The translations under genes were made by a program, and so were the position numbers. The notes under the pieces are model-generated. The model worked only from the letters and a program-made list of their open reading frames with translations, had not been told where the DNA came from and made no database searches. DNA of 64,000 nucleotides from Mesosutterella faecium (lineage in GTDB: Bacteria > Pseudomonadota > Gammaproteobacteria > Burkholderiales > Burkholderiaceae_F): contig NZ_JAKZJU020000001.1 of assembly GCF_022809315.2 (NCBI RefSeq), positions 248,001-312,000 of the forward strand, in the 5' to 3' direction. Each line of letters opens with the position of its first letter. The stretch's first letter is position 1. Of this stretch, positions 46,554-54,009 are shown piece by piece.

Positions 46554-47009
46554 ATGGATCTGCGAAAAATCAAAACCCTGATTGATCTTGTGAGGGAAAG
46601 CGGCGTAGCCGAGCTTGAGGTGAATGAAGGCGAGGACCATCTTCGGATCGTCAACGCCCCGGGCACGGCCGGGAAGCCCTCCGCGCCGGCGGCGCTGGCC
46701 GCGGCCGAGGCGGCGCCCGCGGAGGCCGAGGCCTCGAGCGCCGCCCCTGAGCCCAGGCCCGCCGCCCCCGAAGCGCGCAAGACCATCAACAGCCCGATGG
46801 TGGGCACCTTCTACCGGGCGCCCTCGCCCGATGCGAAGCCTTTCGTGCAGGTGGGCGACAGCGTCTCCAAGGGCGCCACCGTCTGCATCATCGAGGCGAT
46901 GAAGCTGCTCAACGAAATCGAGGCCGAACAGGACTGCGTCATCAAGGAAGTGCTGGTGGAGAACGGCCAGCCGGTCGAATACGGACAGCCCCTTTTTGTC
47001 ATCGAGTAA
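46554..47009 (+). CDS. accB: Biotin carboxyl carrier protein of acetyl-CoA carboxylase
   Basis: 151 aa. N-terminal helical part ([21 protein letters not shown]), an Ala/Pro/Glu-rich flexible linker (about 38-75), and a biotinyl domain with [18 protein letters not shown] and [12 protein letters not shown], where Lys117 is the biotin site. A GGGGGA ribosome site precedes the ATG. accC follows after 6 bases. It carries carboxyl groups between AccC and AccAD in the first step of fatty acid synthesis. Confidence 0.98.
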   Translation: MDLRKIKTLIDLVRESGVAELEVNEGEDHLRIVNAPGTAGKPSAPAALAAAEAAPAEAEASSAAPEPRPAAPEARKTINSPMVGTFYRAPSPDAKPFVQVGDSVSKGATVCIIEAMKLLNEIEAEQDCVIKEVLVENGQPVEYGQPLFVIE

Positions 47010-47015
47010 GCGCCC

Positions 47016-48365
47016 ATGTTCGGAAAAATTCTGATCGCCAACCGCGGGGAGATCGCGCTGCGAATCCAGCGCGCCTGCCGCGAGCTCGGCATCAAGACCG
47101 TGGTCGTGCACTCCATGGCCGACGCCGAGGCGAAGTACGTGAGGCTCGCCGACGAAAGCGTCTGCATCGGGCCGGCCCCCTCTTCCCAGTCCTACCTCAA
47201 CATTCCCGCCATCATCAGCGCCGCCGAGGTGACCGATGCGGAGGCCATCCACCCCGGCTACGGCTTTCTCGCCGAGAACGCCGACTTCGCGGAGCGGGTC
47301 GAGCAGTCGGGCTTCGCCTTCATCGGCCCGCGCCCCGAGACGATCCGCCTCATGGGCGACAAAATCACGGCCAAGAAGGCGATGAAGGAGGCCGGCGTGC
47401 CCTGCGTGCCCGGCAGCGACGGCGCCCTCCCGGACGATCCCGACGAAATCCGCAGGATCGCGCGCGAGGTGGGCTACCCCTGCTTCATCAAGGCGAGCGG
47501 AGGCGGCGGCGGACGCGGCATGCGGGTCGTCCGCAGCGAGGCCGCGCTCATCAACTCCGTCAATCTCACGCGCCAGGAGGCGAAGGCCGCGTTCGGCAAC
47601 CCCGAGGTCTACCTTGAGAAATACCTCGAGAACCCCCGGCACATCGAAATCCAGGTCCTCTGCGACAACTTCAGGAACGCGGTCTATCTGGGCGAGCGCG
47701 ACTGCTCGATGCAGCGCCGCAACCAGAAGATCATGGAGGAGGCTCCGGCCATCGGCATTCCCCGCCGCGTGATCGACCGGCTCGGCAAGCGCTGCGTCGA
47801 GGCCTGCCGCCGCATCGGCTACCGCGGGGCCGGCACCTTCGAGTTCCTCTACGAAAACGGCAGCTTCTACTTCATTGAAATGAACACGCGCGTCCAGGTG
47901 GAGCACCCGGTCACCGAAATGGTCACCGGGGTGGACATCGTGGCTGCCCAGATCCGCATCGCCTCGGGCGAAAAGCTCACCCTGAGGCAGCGCGACATCC
48001 AGATCAACGGCCATGCGATCGAGTGCCGCATCAACGCCGAGGATCCCTACACGTTCGTGCCCTCGCCCGGCCGGGTGACGGCATGGCACCTGCCGGGCGG
48101 ACCCGGCATCCGCATCGACACGCACATCTTCGCGGGCTACACGGTGCCGCCGTACTACGACTCGCTCATCGCGAAGATCATCGCCCACGGCCACACCCGC
48201 GAGCAGGCGCTCGCGAGGATGCGCATCGCGCTGTCGGAGTTCGCCGCCGAGGGCATCCGCACCAACGTGCGGCTGCAGCGCGACATCACCTCCGATGAAA
48301 TGGTGCGCCTCGGGGGCGTGAGCATCCACTACCTCGAGGAAAAGCTGAAGCAGCGCCAGCCCTAA
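47016..48365 (+). CDS. accC: Acetyl-CoA carboxylase biotin carboxylase subunit
   Basis: 449 aa, standard length. ATP-grasp enzyme that carboxylates the biotin on AccB. N-terminal [37 protein letters not shown], the glycine-rich ATP lid [14 protein letters not shown], and [35 protein letters not shown] with the catalytic Glu and metal ligands. Operon accB-accC; prmA follows after 23 bases and may be included. Confidence 0.98.
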   Translation: MFGKILIANRGEIALRIQRACRELGIKTVVVHSMADAEAKYVRLADESVCIGPAPSSQSYLNIPAIISAAEVTDAEAIHPGYGFLAENADFAERVEQSGFAFIGPRPETIRLMGDKITAKKAMKEAGVPCVPGSDGALPDDPDEIRRIAREVGYPCFIKASGGGGGRGMRVVRSEAALINSVNLTRQEAKAAFGNPEVYLEKYLENPRHIEIQVLCDNFRNAVYLGERDCSMQRRNQKIMEEAPAIGIPRRVIDRLGKRCVEACRRIGYRGAGTFEFLYENGSFYFIEMNTRVQVEHPVTEMVTGVDIVAAQIRIASGEKLTLRQRDIQINGHAIECRINAEDPYTFVPSPGRVTAWHLPGGPGIRIDTHIFAGYTVPPYYDSLIAKIIAHGHTREQALARMRIALSEFAAEGIRTNVRLQRDITSDEMVRLGGVSIHYLEEKLKQRQP

Positions 48366-48388
48366 GCGCGTCCAGGGAGAGCCCGAAG

Positions 48389-49288
48389 ATGAAGGAAATC
48401 ACACTGCTTGCCGACCGTGACAGCGCCGAGAAAATCGGCGACATGATGATGGAGGCGGGCGCGAGCAGCTACACGACGCGCGACGCCGACGAAGGTACGC
48501 CCGCCGAAAAGCCCCTTTTCGGCGAGCCGGGCCTCGAGCCCGACGTCCCCGCCTGGGAGCACTCGCTGCTGTCGATCCTGGTCGACGACGGCTTTGACTG
48601 GGAAACGGCCCTCGCGATCGCCGCGAAGTCGCTTCAGATCGAACCCCCGGCCGTGAAGAGCGTGGAGGCGGTCCCCGATGTCGACTGGGTGCGCGTGACC
48701 CAGGCCCAGTTCAAGCCGATACGCGCCTCCCGCCGCCTCTGGATCGTGCCCTCCTGGGACACGCCGCCTGAGCCCGGGGCCCTCAACATGAGGCTTGATC
48801 CCGGCGTTGCCTTCGGCACCGGCAGCCACCCCACGACGCACCTGTGCATCCAGTGGCTCGACGAGCACCTGAGCCGCGGCGCCTCGGTGCTCGACTACGG
48901 CTGCGGCACCGGCGTACTCGCCATCGCCGCCTCCATGTTCGGCGCGGGCAGCGTCGAGGGCTGCGACATCGATCCGCTCGCGGTCGAGGCCTCGCGCTTC
49001 AACGCGAAGAACAACGGAGTCGCCGGCAGCTTCTGCCTGCCGGAGGGCATCCCGCGCGAGCGCCTCTACGACGTCGTTGTCGCCAACATTCTCTGCAACC
49101 CCCTCATCAGCCTCGCCCCGGTGCTCTGCGGGCACGTGGCAAGGGGCGGGTTCCTGGTGCTCTCGGGCATTCTCTCCGATCAGGTCGACCGCATCGCCGA
49201 GGCCTACCGCCGGGCCGATCCCGCGATCCGGCTCGAACGCTGGCGCGAGGAAGAGGGCTGGAACGTCATCTGCGCCCGCGCGTCCTAG
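48389..49288 (+). CDS. prmA: Ribosomal protein L11 methyltransferase
   Basis: 299 aa. Trimethylates several amino groups of ribosomal protein L11. Class I SAM fold: LDYGCGTGVLAIAASMFGA (motif I), GCDIDPLAVEASRFNAKNNG (acidic loop), DVVVANILCNPLISLAP with the NPPY-equivalent, and FGTGSHPTTHLC typical of PrmA. An N-terminal substrate domain (about 1-110) is present. It follows accC closely, a frequent betaproteobacterial order. Confidence 0.96.
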   Translation: MKEITLLADRDSAEKIGDMMMEAGASSYTTRDADEGTPAEKPLFGEPGLEPDVPAWEHSLLSILVDDGFDWETALAIAAKSLQIEPPAVKSVEAVPDVDWVRVTQAQFKPIRASRRLWIVPSWDTPPEPGALNMRLDPGVAFGTGSHPTTHLCIQWLDEHLSRGASVLDYGCGTGVLAIAASMFGAGSVEGCDIDPLAVEASRFNAKNNGVAGSFCLPEGIPRERLYDVVVANILCNPLISLAPVLCGHVARGGFLVLSGILSDQVDRIAEAYRRADPAIRLERWREEEGWNVICARAS

Positions 49289-49324
49289 CGACTCTGCGAG
49301 CGGCTATGTCTTAGAATTTCGCTC

Positions 49325-50131
49325 ATGGCATACATCACCCGCTGTCCGACCTGTGGCTGCATTTACGAGATCTCTGTGGAGGAACTGCACAGAGGGGGCG
49401 GCTATTGCCGCTGCGGCGTCTGCCAGTGCGAGTTCGACGCGAAGGAGTCGCTGCGGGAAATCGACCCGGAGGTCCTCAGCTCGCTCTTAAACCGCGCAGC
49501 CGCTCCGGCCGCGCAGCCGCCCGAGCCTCCGGCGCCCCCGCCCGAGCCTGCGGCGCCCGCCGCAGCTCCGCAGCAGGCCCCGCTCCGCGCCTCCCCCGCG
49601 GCCGCTCCCCAGGACTTCCCCGTCTTCACGCCGAAAAGGGACTTTCCGGACGGCGCCCGCCGCCGGGGCCTTCCCTGGGGCTTCTGGGCCGCCGGCAGCG
49701 CGGTGCTGCTTCTTGTGCTCGCCTGGCAGCTGCTGTCGCTTTTCGGTCCGGCCCTGAGCCGCCGCGTCCCCGGGCTTGTGTCCCTGCGCCAGAGCGTCTG
49801 CACGGCGCTGCCCTGCCCGGGGCCGGGCAGCGACAAGGCCAACCCCTACGCCATCGAGGACTTCGCCCTCAGGCCCCAGTCGTATGACCGGTACGAAATT
49901 TCCTTCACGCTCGTGAACAACGGCGCCGGCAGCGAGCGCCTGCCCGTGATTGAAGTGTCTTTTTCCGATGACAAGGGGCTGATCACCACGCGCAGATACC
50001 TGAAGCCGAGCGAATACGCGGGGCAGAACGCCCAGGGCTCCATCGCCGGCGCGGGCTCCGTCCCGGTCCGCTTCACCTTCAGCCTGGCCGGCGACCGCCC
50101 GGCCTCCTGCCAGGTCAAGGCCCTCGACTGA
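49325..50131 (+). CDS. Zinc-ribbon DUF3426 membrane protein
   Basis: 268 aa. Residues 1-40 form an MJ0042-type zinc ribbon (TRCPTCGCIYEI ... YCRCGVCQCEF). A Pro/Ala-rich linker (about 58-100), one membrane helix (about 119-141, WAAGSAVLLLVLAWQLL) and a C-terminal DUF3426 domain (about 160-268) follow, ending PASCQVKALD. The orientation would place the zinc finger in the cytoplasm and DUF3426 in the periplasm. Function unknown; it is a regular neighbour of prmA and a PfkB kinase in Burkholderiales. Confidence 0.85.
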   Translation: MAYITRCPTCGCIYEISVEELHRGGGYCRCGVCQCEFDAKESLREIDPEVLSSLLNRAAAPAAQPPEPPAPPPEPAAPAAAPQQAPLRASPAAAPQDFPVFTPKRDFPDGARRRGLPWGFWAAGSAVLLLVLAWQLLSLFGPALSRRVPGLVSLRQSVCTALPCPGPGSDKANPYAIEDFALRPQSYDRYEISFTLVNNGAGSERLPVIEVSFSDDKGLITTRRYLKPSEYAGQNAQGSIAGAGSVPVRFTFSLAGDRPASCQVKALD

Positions 50132-50191
50132 GGCGTGCGCGGGGCCGCGCAGCCCGCCGCGGCCGGCGCTTCATTTTTTAAGGATTGGACC

Positions 50192-51157
50192 ATGACCGCC
50201 GTCCTCATTTCCGGCTCGATCGCCTACGACACCGTGTGCCGCCTCGAGGGCCGCTTCGAAAACCTGATCCTGCCGCGCGACATCGCGCACCTCAACCTCA
50301 CGTTCCTCGCCTCCTCCATGACCCGCAGCTTCGGGGGCTGCGCCCCCAACATCGCCTGGTCGCTGAAGGCGCTCGGGGGCGAGCCCGTCATCCTCTCGGC
50401 GGTCGGGCGCGACGGGGAAGAATACCTGCAGCACCTCAGGCGCGCCGGCATCGCCACCTCCTCGATCGGGGTTTTCGGCGACGAATGGACCTCGCAGGTC
50501 TTCATCACCACCGACTCGGGCGGCAACCAGCTCTCCACCTTCGTGCCCGGGGCCATGCAGAGGGCGCATGAGGTCGCGCTGCCCGCCGGCCTGAAGAACA
50601 TGCTCGTGCATATCGCGCCGGGAGGGCTCGAGGCGATGAGGCGGCTGGCCGCGCGCTGCCGCGAAGACTCGGTGCCCTACGTGTTCGACCCGGGGCAGGC
50701 GACCTCGCAGCTTGAGGCCGCGGCCCTCCGCGAGATCGAGTCCGGGGCCTGCCTCACCTGCCTGTCGGAGTACGAGGCGGCGCTGCTTGAGAAACGCCTG
50801 GGCCTCAGCCTCGAGGAAAAAGCCTCGCAGGGGCGGCGCTACCTCGTCACCTTCGGGGCCCGGGGCTGCGCGATGCTGCGGCCTGAGGGGAAGCTTTCCA
50901 TTCCCGCCGTGCCGGCGGAAATCGCCTCGGGCACGGTGGGCGCGGGCGACGCCTTCCGCGGAGGGCTGCTTTTCGGGATGACCCGGGGGCTGTCCGACCC
51001 CGAGTGCCTGAAGCTCGGGGCGCTGATGTCCGCCTTCAGGCTCGAAGGCCCGGGCGCGCAGGGCTGGCGCCCCTCGCGGCAGGAGATCCGGGAGCGCTAC
51101 AGGCAGGCCTGGGGCGAGCCCTTCCCCGTGCCGCCCGAAGGCGGCAGGCCGCGCTGA
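50192..51157 (+). CDS. PfkB/ribokinase-family carbohydrate (adenosine-type) kinase
   Basis: 321 aa from MTAVLISGSIAYDTV, chosen for its AAGGA site 7 bases upstream. PfkB fold: N-terminal GSIAYD, GGCAPNIAWSLKALGG (sugar site), VFDPGQATSQ and the C-terminal signature GTVGAGDAFRGGLLFG, in which the Asp is the catalytic base. Homologues in this position are usually called carbohydrate or adenosine kinase; the substrate cannot be told from sequence. The last gene of the accB-to-kinase run, convergent with tolA. Confidence 0.9.
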   Translation: MTAVLISGSIAYDTVCRLEGRFENLILPRDIAHLNLTFLASSMTRSFGGCAPNIAWSLKALGGEPVILSAVGRDGEEYLQHLRRAGIATSSIGVFGDEWTSQVFITTDSGGNQLSTFVPGAMQRAHEVALPAGLKNMLVHIAPGGLEAMRRLAARCREDSVPYVFDPGQATSQLEAAALREIESGACLTCLSEYEAALLEKRLGLSLEEKASQGRRYLVTFGARGCAMLRPEGKLSIPAVPAEIASGTVGAGDAFRGGLLFGMTRGLSDPECLKLGALMSAFRLEGPGAQGWRPSRQEIRERYRQAWGEPFPVPPEGGRPR

Positions 51158-51179
51158 GACGGGCCGGAGCGCGCCCTCT

Positions 51180-52211
51180 TCAGCGCACGTCCACCGGGTC
51201 GAAGGTAAGCGACACCTCTCCGGGCATCACCACCCCCGGCACCGACGGGAAGCGGCTGCACTTCGCAATGGCGCGCTCCACCGCGGCGTCATAGCCCGCA
51301 AGGCCCGAGGCCTTCAGCTTCTGCGGCGAGCCGATCTGATCGCCGCTTGGCATCAGCCGCACGCGGTAGACGGCCTGATGCTGGCCGCGGCGCACGCCCG
51401 AGGGCACGCTGAAGATGATGTTCGGGCGGATGCAGGCCCGCACCTTTGCGATGAAGCCCGCCCGGGCCGAGCCCGACAGATTCTGGAACTGAGCGGTCCG
51501 GTCGCCCGTGGGGGTGCCCGCGGAGCGGCTCGAGGCGGCCCCGCCCATCGTCCGGGCGAGCTCCTGGGAGCGCACCCGGGCCGCGGCCATGCGGGCGGCC
51601 TCCTGCGCGCGGACCTGCGCGGCGGCCTTGGCCTGAGCGGCGGCCTGGGCCTGAGCGGCCTTCTGCGCCTCCTCGGCGGCCCTGCGCTTCGCCTCTGCGG
51701 CCTTCTTTGCGTCTTCGGCGGCCCTGCGCTTCGCCTCGGCCGCCTTCTTCGCCTCATCGGCCTTCTTCTGGAGCTCCTGCTGCCGCTTCTGCTCCTGCAG
51801 CTGCTTCTCCTTCAGCTTTTCCTGCCTGCGGCGCTCCTCGGCCTGCACAATGTCGGCCTTGCGCCGCTCCTCGGCCAGATCTTTCTGGGGCTGGGGCTGG
51901 GGCTTGGCCGCCGGAGCGCTCTGCTCGCGCGGGGCGGGGCTCGGAGCCGGCGCGGGCTCGGGCGCGGGGCTCGGGGCGGGCGGCGGCTCGACGGAGGGCC
52001 CTCCGTTCGGGCTCGTCCCGGTCGTGGGCGTCTCGGCCCAGAGCTCGACCATGACGTCCTCGTCCTGAGTCTTCCACTGGAAGGCGAAAAACAGCGCAAC
52101 AAACAGCAGCGCGTGCACGCCGACCGCGCAGACGAGCGCCCGCCTGAAGTCCCTGCGACGGGCTTCGCTTTCGGGCGTCCAGCTCAAGGGGCGGGTCCTC
52201 TTTTCTTTCAT
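51180..52211 (-). CDS. tolA: Cell envelope integrity protein TolA
   Basis: 343 aa. A cytoplasmic basic start, one membrane helix (about 27-45), a Pro/Ala-rich stretch (about 68-110), a long Ala/Lys/Glu/Arg helical domain II (about 110-215) with a duplicated 14-residue unit, and a C-terminal domain III (about 230-343). It links the TolQR motor to the outer membrane during constriction. Terminal gene of ybgC-tolQ-tolR-tolA; it starts 6 bases after tolR. Confidence 0.93.
   Translation of the reverse strand: MKEKRTRPLSWTPESEARRRDFRRALVCAVGVHALLFVALFFAFQWKTQDEDVMVELWAETPTTGTSPNGGPSVEPPPAPSPAPEPAPAPSPAPREQSAPAAKPQPQPQKDLAEERRKADIVQAEERRRQEKLKEKQLQEQKRQQELQKKADEAKKAAEAKRRAAEDAKKAAEAKRRAAEEAQKAAQAQAAAQAKAAAQVRAQEAARMAAARVRSQELARTMGGAASSRSAGTPTGDRTAQFQNLSGSARAGFIAKVRACIRPNIIFSVPSGVRRGQHQAVYRVRLMPSGDQIGSPQKLKASGLAGYDAAVERAIAKCSRFPSVPGVVMPGEVSLTFDPVDVR
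51669..51752 (-). repeat. Tandem 42-bp repeat in tolA
   Basis: Two copies of a 14-residue unit (AKKAAEAKRRAAE plus D or E) at TolA residues 154-167 and 168-181. It forms part of the long helical domain and is the kind of place where length can vary between strains. Confidence 0.8.
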
Positions 52212-52217
52212 CGCGCT

Positions 52218-52649
52218 TTACTTCCCGGCGTCAACCTGCAGGGCGAGCCCGACCCGCTCGACGTTCGCCTTCTGCAGGCTCTTCATCACCGCGATCACGC
52301 GGTCGTACTTCACGTCGCGGTCGGCCGAGATCACCACGGGCACGGGCTGCCCCGCGGCAGACTCCGCCCTGCGGACGGCGTCGACCAGGGCGGGCATGTC
52401 CGTGTCGCTCACGCGGCCTCCCTCCTTCATCGACAGCGACCCGTCGGCCTTCACAATGACGGAGATGACCCGGTCGGGGGCCTTCGAGGCCTTCGCCACG
52501 GTGGGGAGATTCACGACCGAGGGCTCCACGAACGGGGCGGAGACCATCAGAATGACCACAAGCACCAGCATCACGTCGATGTAGGGCACGACGTTGATTT
52601 CCGCCATGACGCGGCGGCGGGTGTTGCTGTCGGGGCGCAGTGAACTCAT
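52218..52649 (-). CDS. tolR: TolR protein of the Tol-Pal motor
   Basis: 143 aa, ExbD/TolR family. One membrane helix near residues 20-42 (INVVPYIDVMLVLVVILMV) with the essential membrane Asp in PYIDVML, and a periplasmic domain. With TolQ it forms a proton-driven motor that energizes TolA. A 5-base gap separates it from tolQ. Confidence 0.96.
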   Translation of the reverse strand: MSSLRPDSNTRRRVMAEINVVPYIDVMLVLVVILMVSAPFVEPSVVNLPTVAKASKAPDRVISVIVKADGSLSMKEGGRVSDTDMPALVDAVRRAESAAGQPVPVVISADRDVKYDRVIAVMKSLQKANVERVGLALQVDAGK

Positions 52650-52654
52650 GGCCG

Positions 52655-53329
52655 TCAGCTCCTCTGCCGCTCAAGGATGTTGAGGAACTCCTCCGTGAAG
52701 GCGTCGAACCGGTTGAAGAGCCGGTTGGTGTGGGTCGCGTAAAAGTTGTAGGCGGCCACGGCCGGAATGGCGGCGAAAAGGCCGATGGCCGTGGCGACCA
52801 GCGCCTCGGCGATGCCCGGGGCCACGACGCCCAGAGAGACGTTGGTGAGGTTGGACAGCCCCGTGAAGGCGTTCATCACGCCCCAGACCGTGCCGAAGAG
52901 CCCGATGTAGGGCGACACCGAGCCGATCGAGGCGAGCACGGAAAGGCCGTTTTCCAGGCTGTCCATCTCGCGCTGGTAGACCGCCCTCATCGCGCGCTTC
53001 ACGCCGTCGAGCACGTGCGCGGCGTCGATCCCGCGCTCCCGCAGCTTCGCGAATTCGCTCATTCCGGCCGCAAAGATCTTCTCCTCCGGGCCGCTTTTGT
53101 CGCGGCGCATCTGCGCCCCCTCGTAGAGCTTCGAGAGCTCCGCGCCGCCCCAGAACCTGCGCTCGAAGTCATCGGTCGCCTTCTGGGCGCGCCGCACCTG
53201 GAACCATTTCTGGAAAATCAGGGTCCAGCTCACCACCGACAGGGCGATCAGGATGAAAAGCACCACCTTCACAACCAGGGAGGCGTGCAGAATCAGCGTA
53301 ATGATGGACAGATTTGCGTTCGGCGTCAT
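52655..53329 (-). CDS. tolQ: TolQ protein of the Tol-Pal motor
   Basis: 224 aa, ExbB/TolQ/MotA family, three membrane segments (about 13-36, 125-150, 165-190). Conserved stretches ASIGSVSPYIGLFGTVWGVMNAF and APGIAEALVATAIGLFAAIPAVAAYNFY form the proton path with TolR. The ATG overlaps the ybgC stop (ATGA). Confidence 0.97.
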   Translation of the reverse strand: MTPNANLSIITLILHASLVVKVVLFILIALSVVSWTLIFQKWFQVRRAQKATDDFERRFWGGAELSKLYEGAQMRRDKSGPEEKIFAAGMSEFAKLRERGIDAAHVLDGVKRAMRAVYQREMDSLENGLSVLASIGSVSPYIGLFGTVWGVMNAFTGLSNLTNVSLGVVAPGIAEALVATAIGLFAAIPAVAAYNFYATHTNRLFNRFDAFTEEFLNILERQRS

Positions 53330-53772
53330 TTCAGGGCCTGTCTATGGGCATGCAGGGGCTCGGTCAGCTCCGGCAGCATCGCATTGTAAAAAGGTTTGGG
53401 AAAAGGGCGGGGAGCCTTGGAGGCGGGATCCACGAAGGCGCAGCGCACCGTCCCTTCGGTGAGCAGCTCTTCGCCGCGCCAGATGTCCTGCTCGAGCTCG
53501 CAGGTGGCGTGGCGCATCCGCACAAGCCTCGAGCGCACGACGAGCTCATCCTCCAGCACGGCCGGCCGGCGGAAGCTGATCGAGAGATCCACCACCACGA
53601 TCACGCCGCTTTCCGCGGCCATCTCAGTCTGGGAAAGGCCCAGGCTGCGGATCGCCTCGCTGCGCGCCCGCTCCATGAACTTGATGTAGTTCGCGTGGTA
53701 AACCACGCCCCCCGCATCGGTGTCCTCCCACTGGACGCGGACCGGGTAGGTGAACTGCTTGTCAGATGCCAT
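53326..53772 (-). CDS. ybgC: Tol-Pal-associated acyl-CoA thioesterase YbgC
   Basis: 148 aa hot-dog-fold thioesterase. The catalytic Asp is in WEDTDAGGVVYHANYIKFMERARSE, followed by the family segment VVVDLSISFRRPAVLEDELVV. It is always the first gene of this tol cluster; role in acyl or phospholipid metabolism near the Tol machine is suggested, not shown. A TATACT element lies 42 bases upstream. Confidence 0.95.
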   Translation of the reverse strand: MASDKQFTYPVRVQWEDTDAGGVVYHANYIKFMERARSEAIRSLGLSQTEMAAESGVIVVVDLSISFRRPAVLEDELVVRSRLVRMRHATCELEQDIWRGEELLTEGTVRCAFVDPASKAPRPFPKPFYNAMLPELTEPLHAHRQALK

Positions 53773-53813
53773 TGCGCACCCCGGAAAATCCTTCTGCTTG
53801 AGAAAGTGCGCTC

Positions 53814-53819
53814 AGTATA
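53814..53819 (-). promoter_or_regulatory. Candidate -10 element for the ybgC-tolQRA operon
   Basis: TATACT on the minus strand, 42 bases before the ybgC ATG. No good -35 at 16-18 bases. It lies in the 237-base divergent gap with the ABC transporter operon, where a TAAACT (around 53951) faces the other way. Confidence 0.4.
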
Positions 53820-54009
53820 GGACGGAGCGGATCCCTGCGGAGCGCGGTTAACAATAAGAAACCTTTCTGTCCGGTGCGCGGCCGCAGGCACGGGCGGAGG
53901 ACGAAGGCGCCGGAGAGGCGGCAAGGCGGGCCGCCCGGGCGGCAGACCGCTAAACTAGAGAACCGTCAGCCCAGAAACCCCGGTTCTCAGGAAAAAAAGC
54001 GACTCCCTC

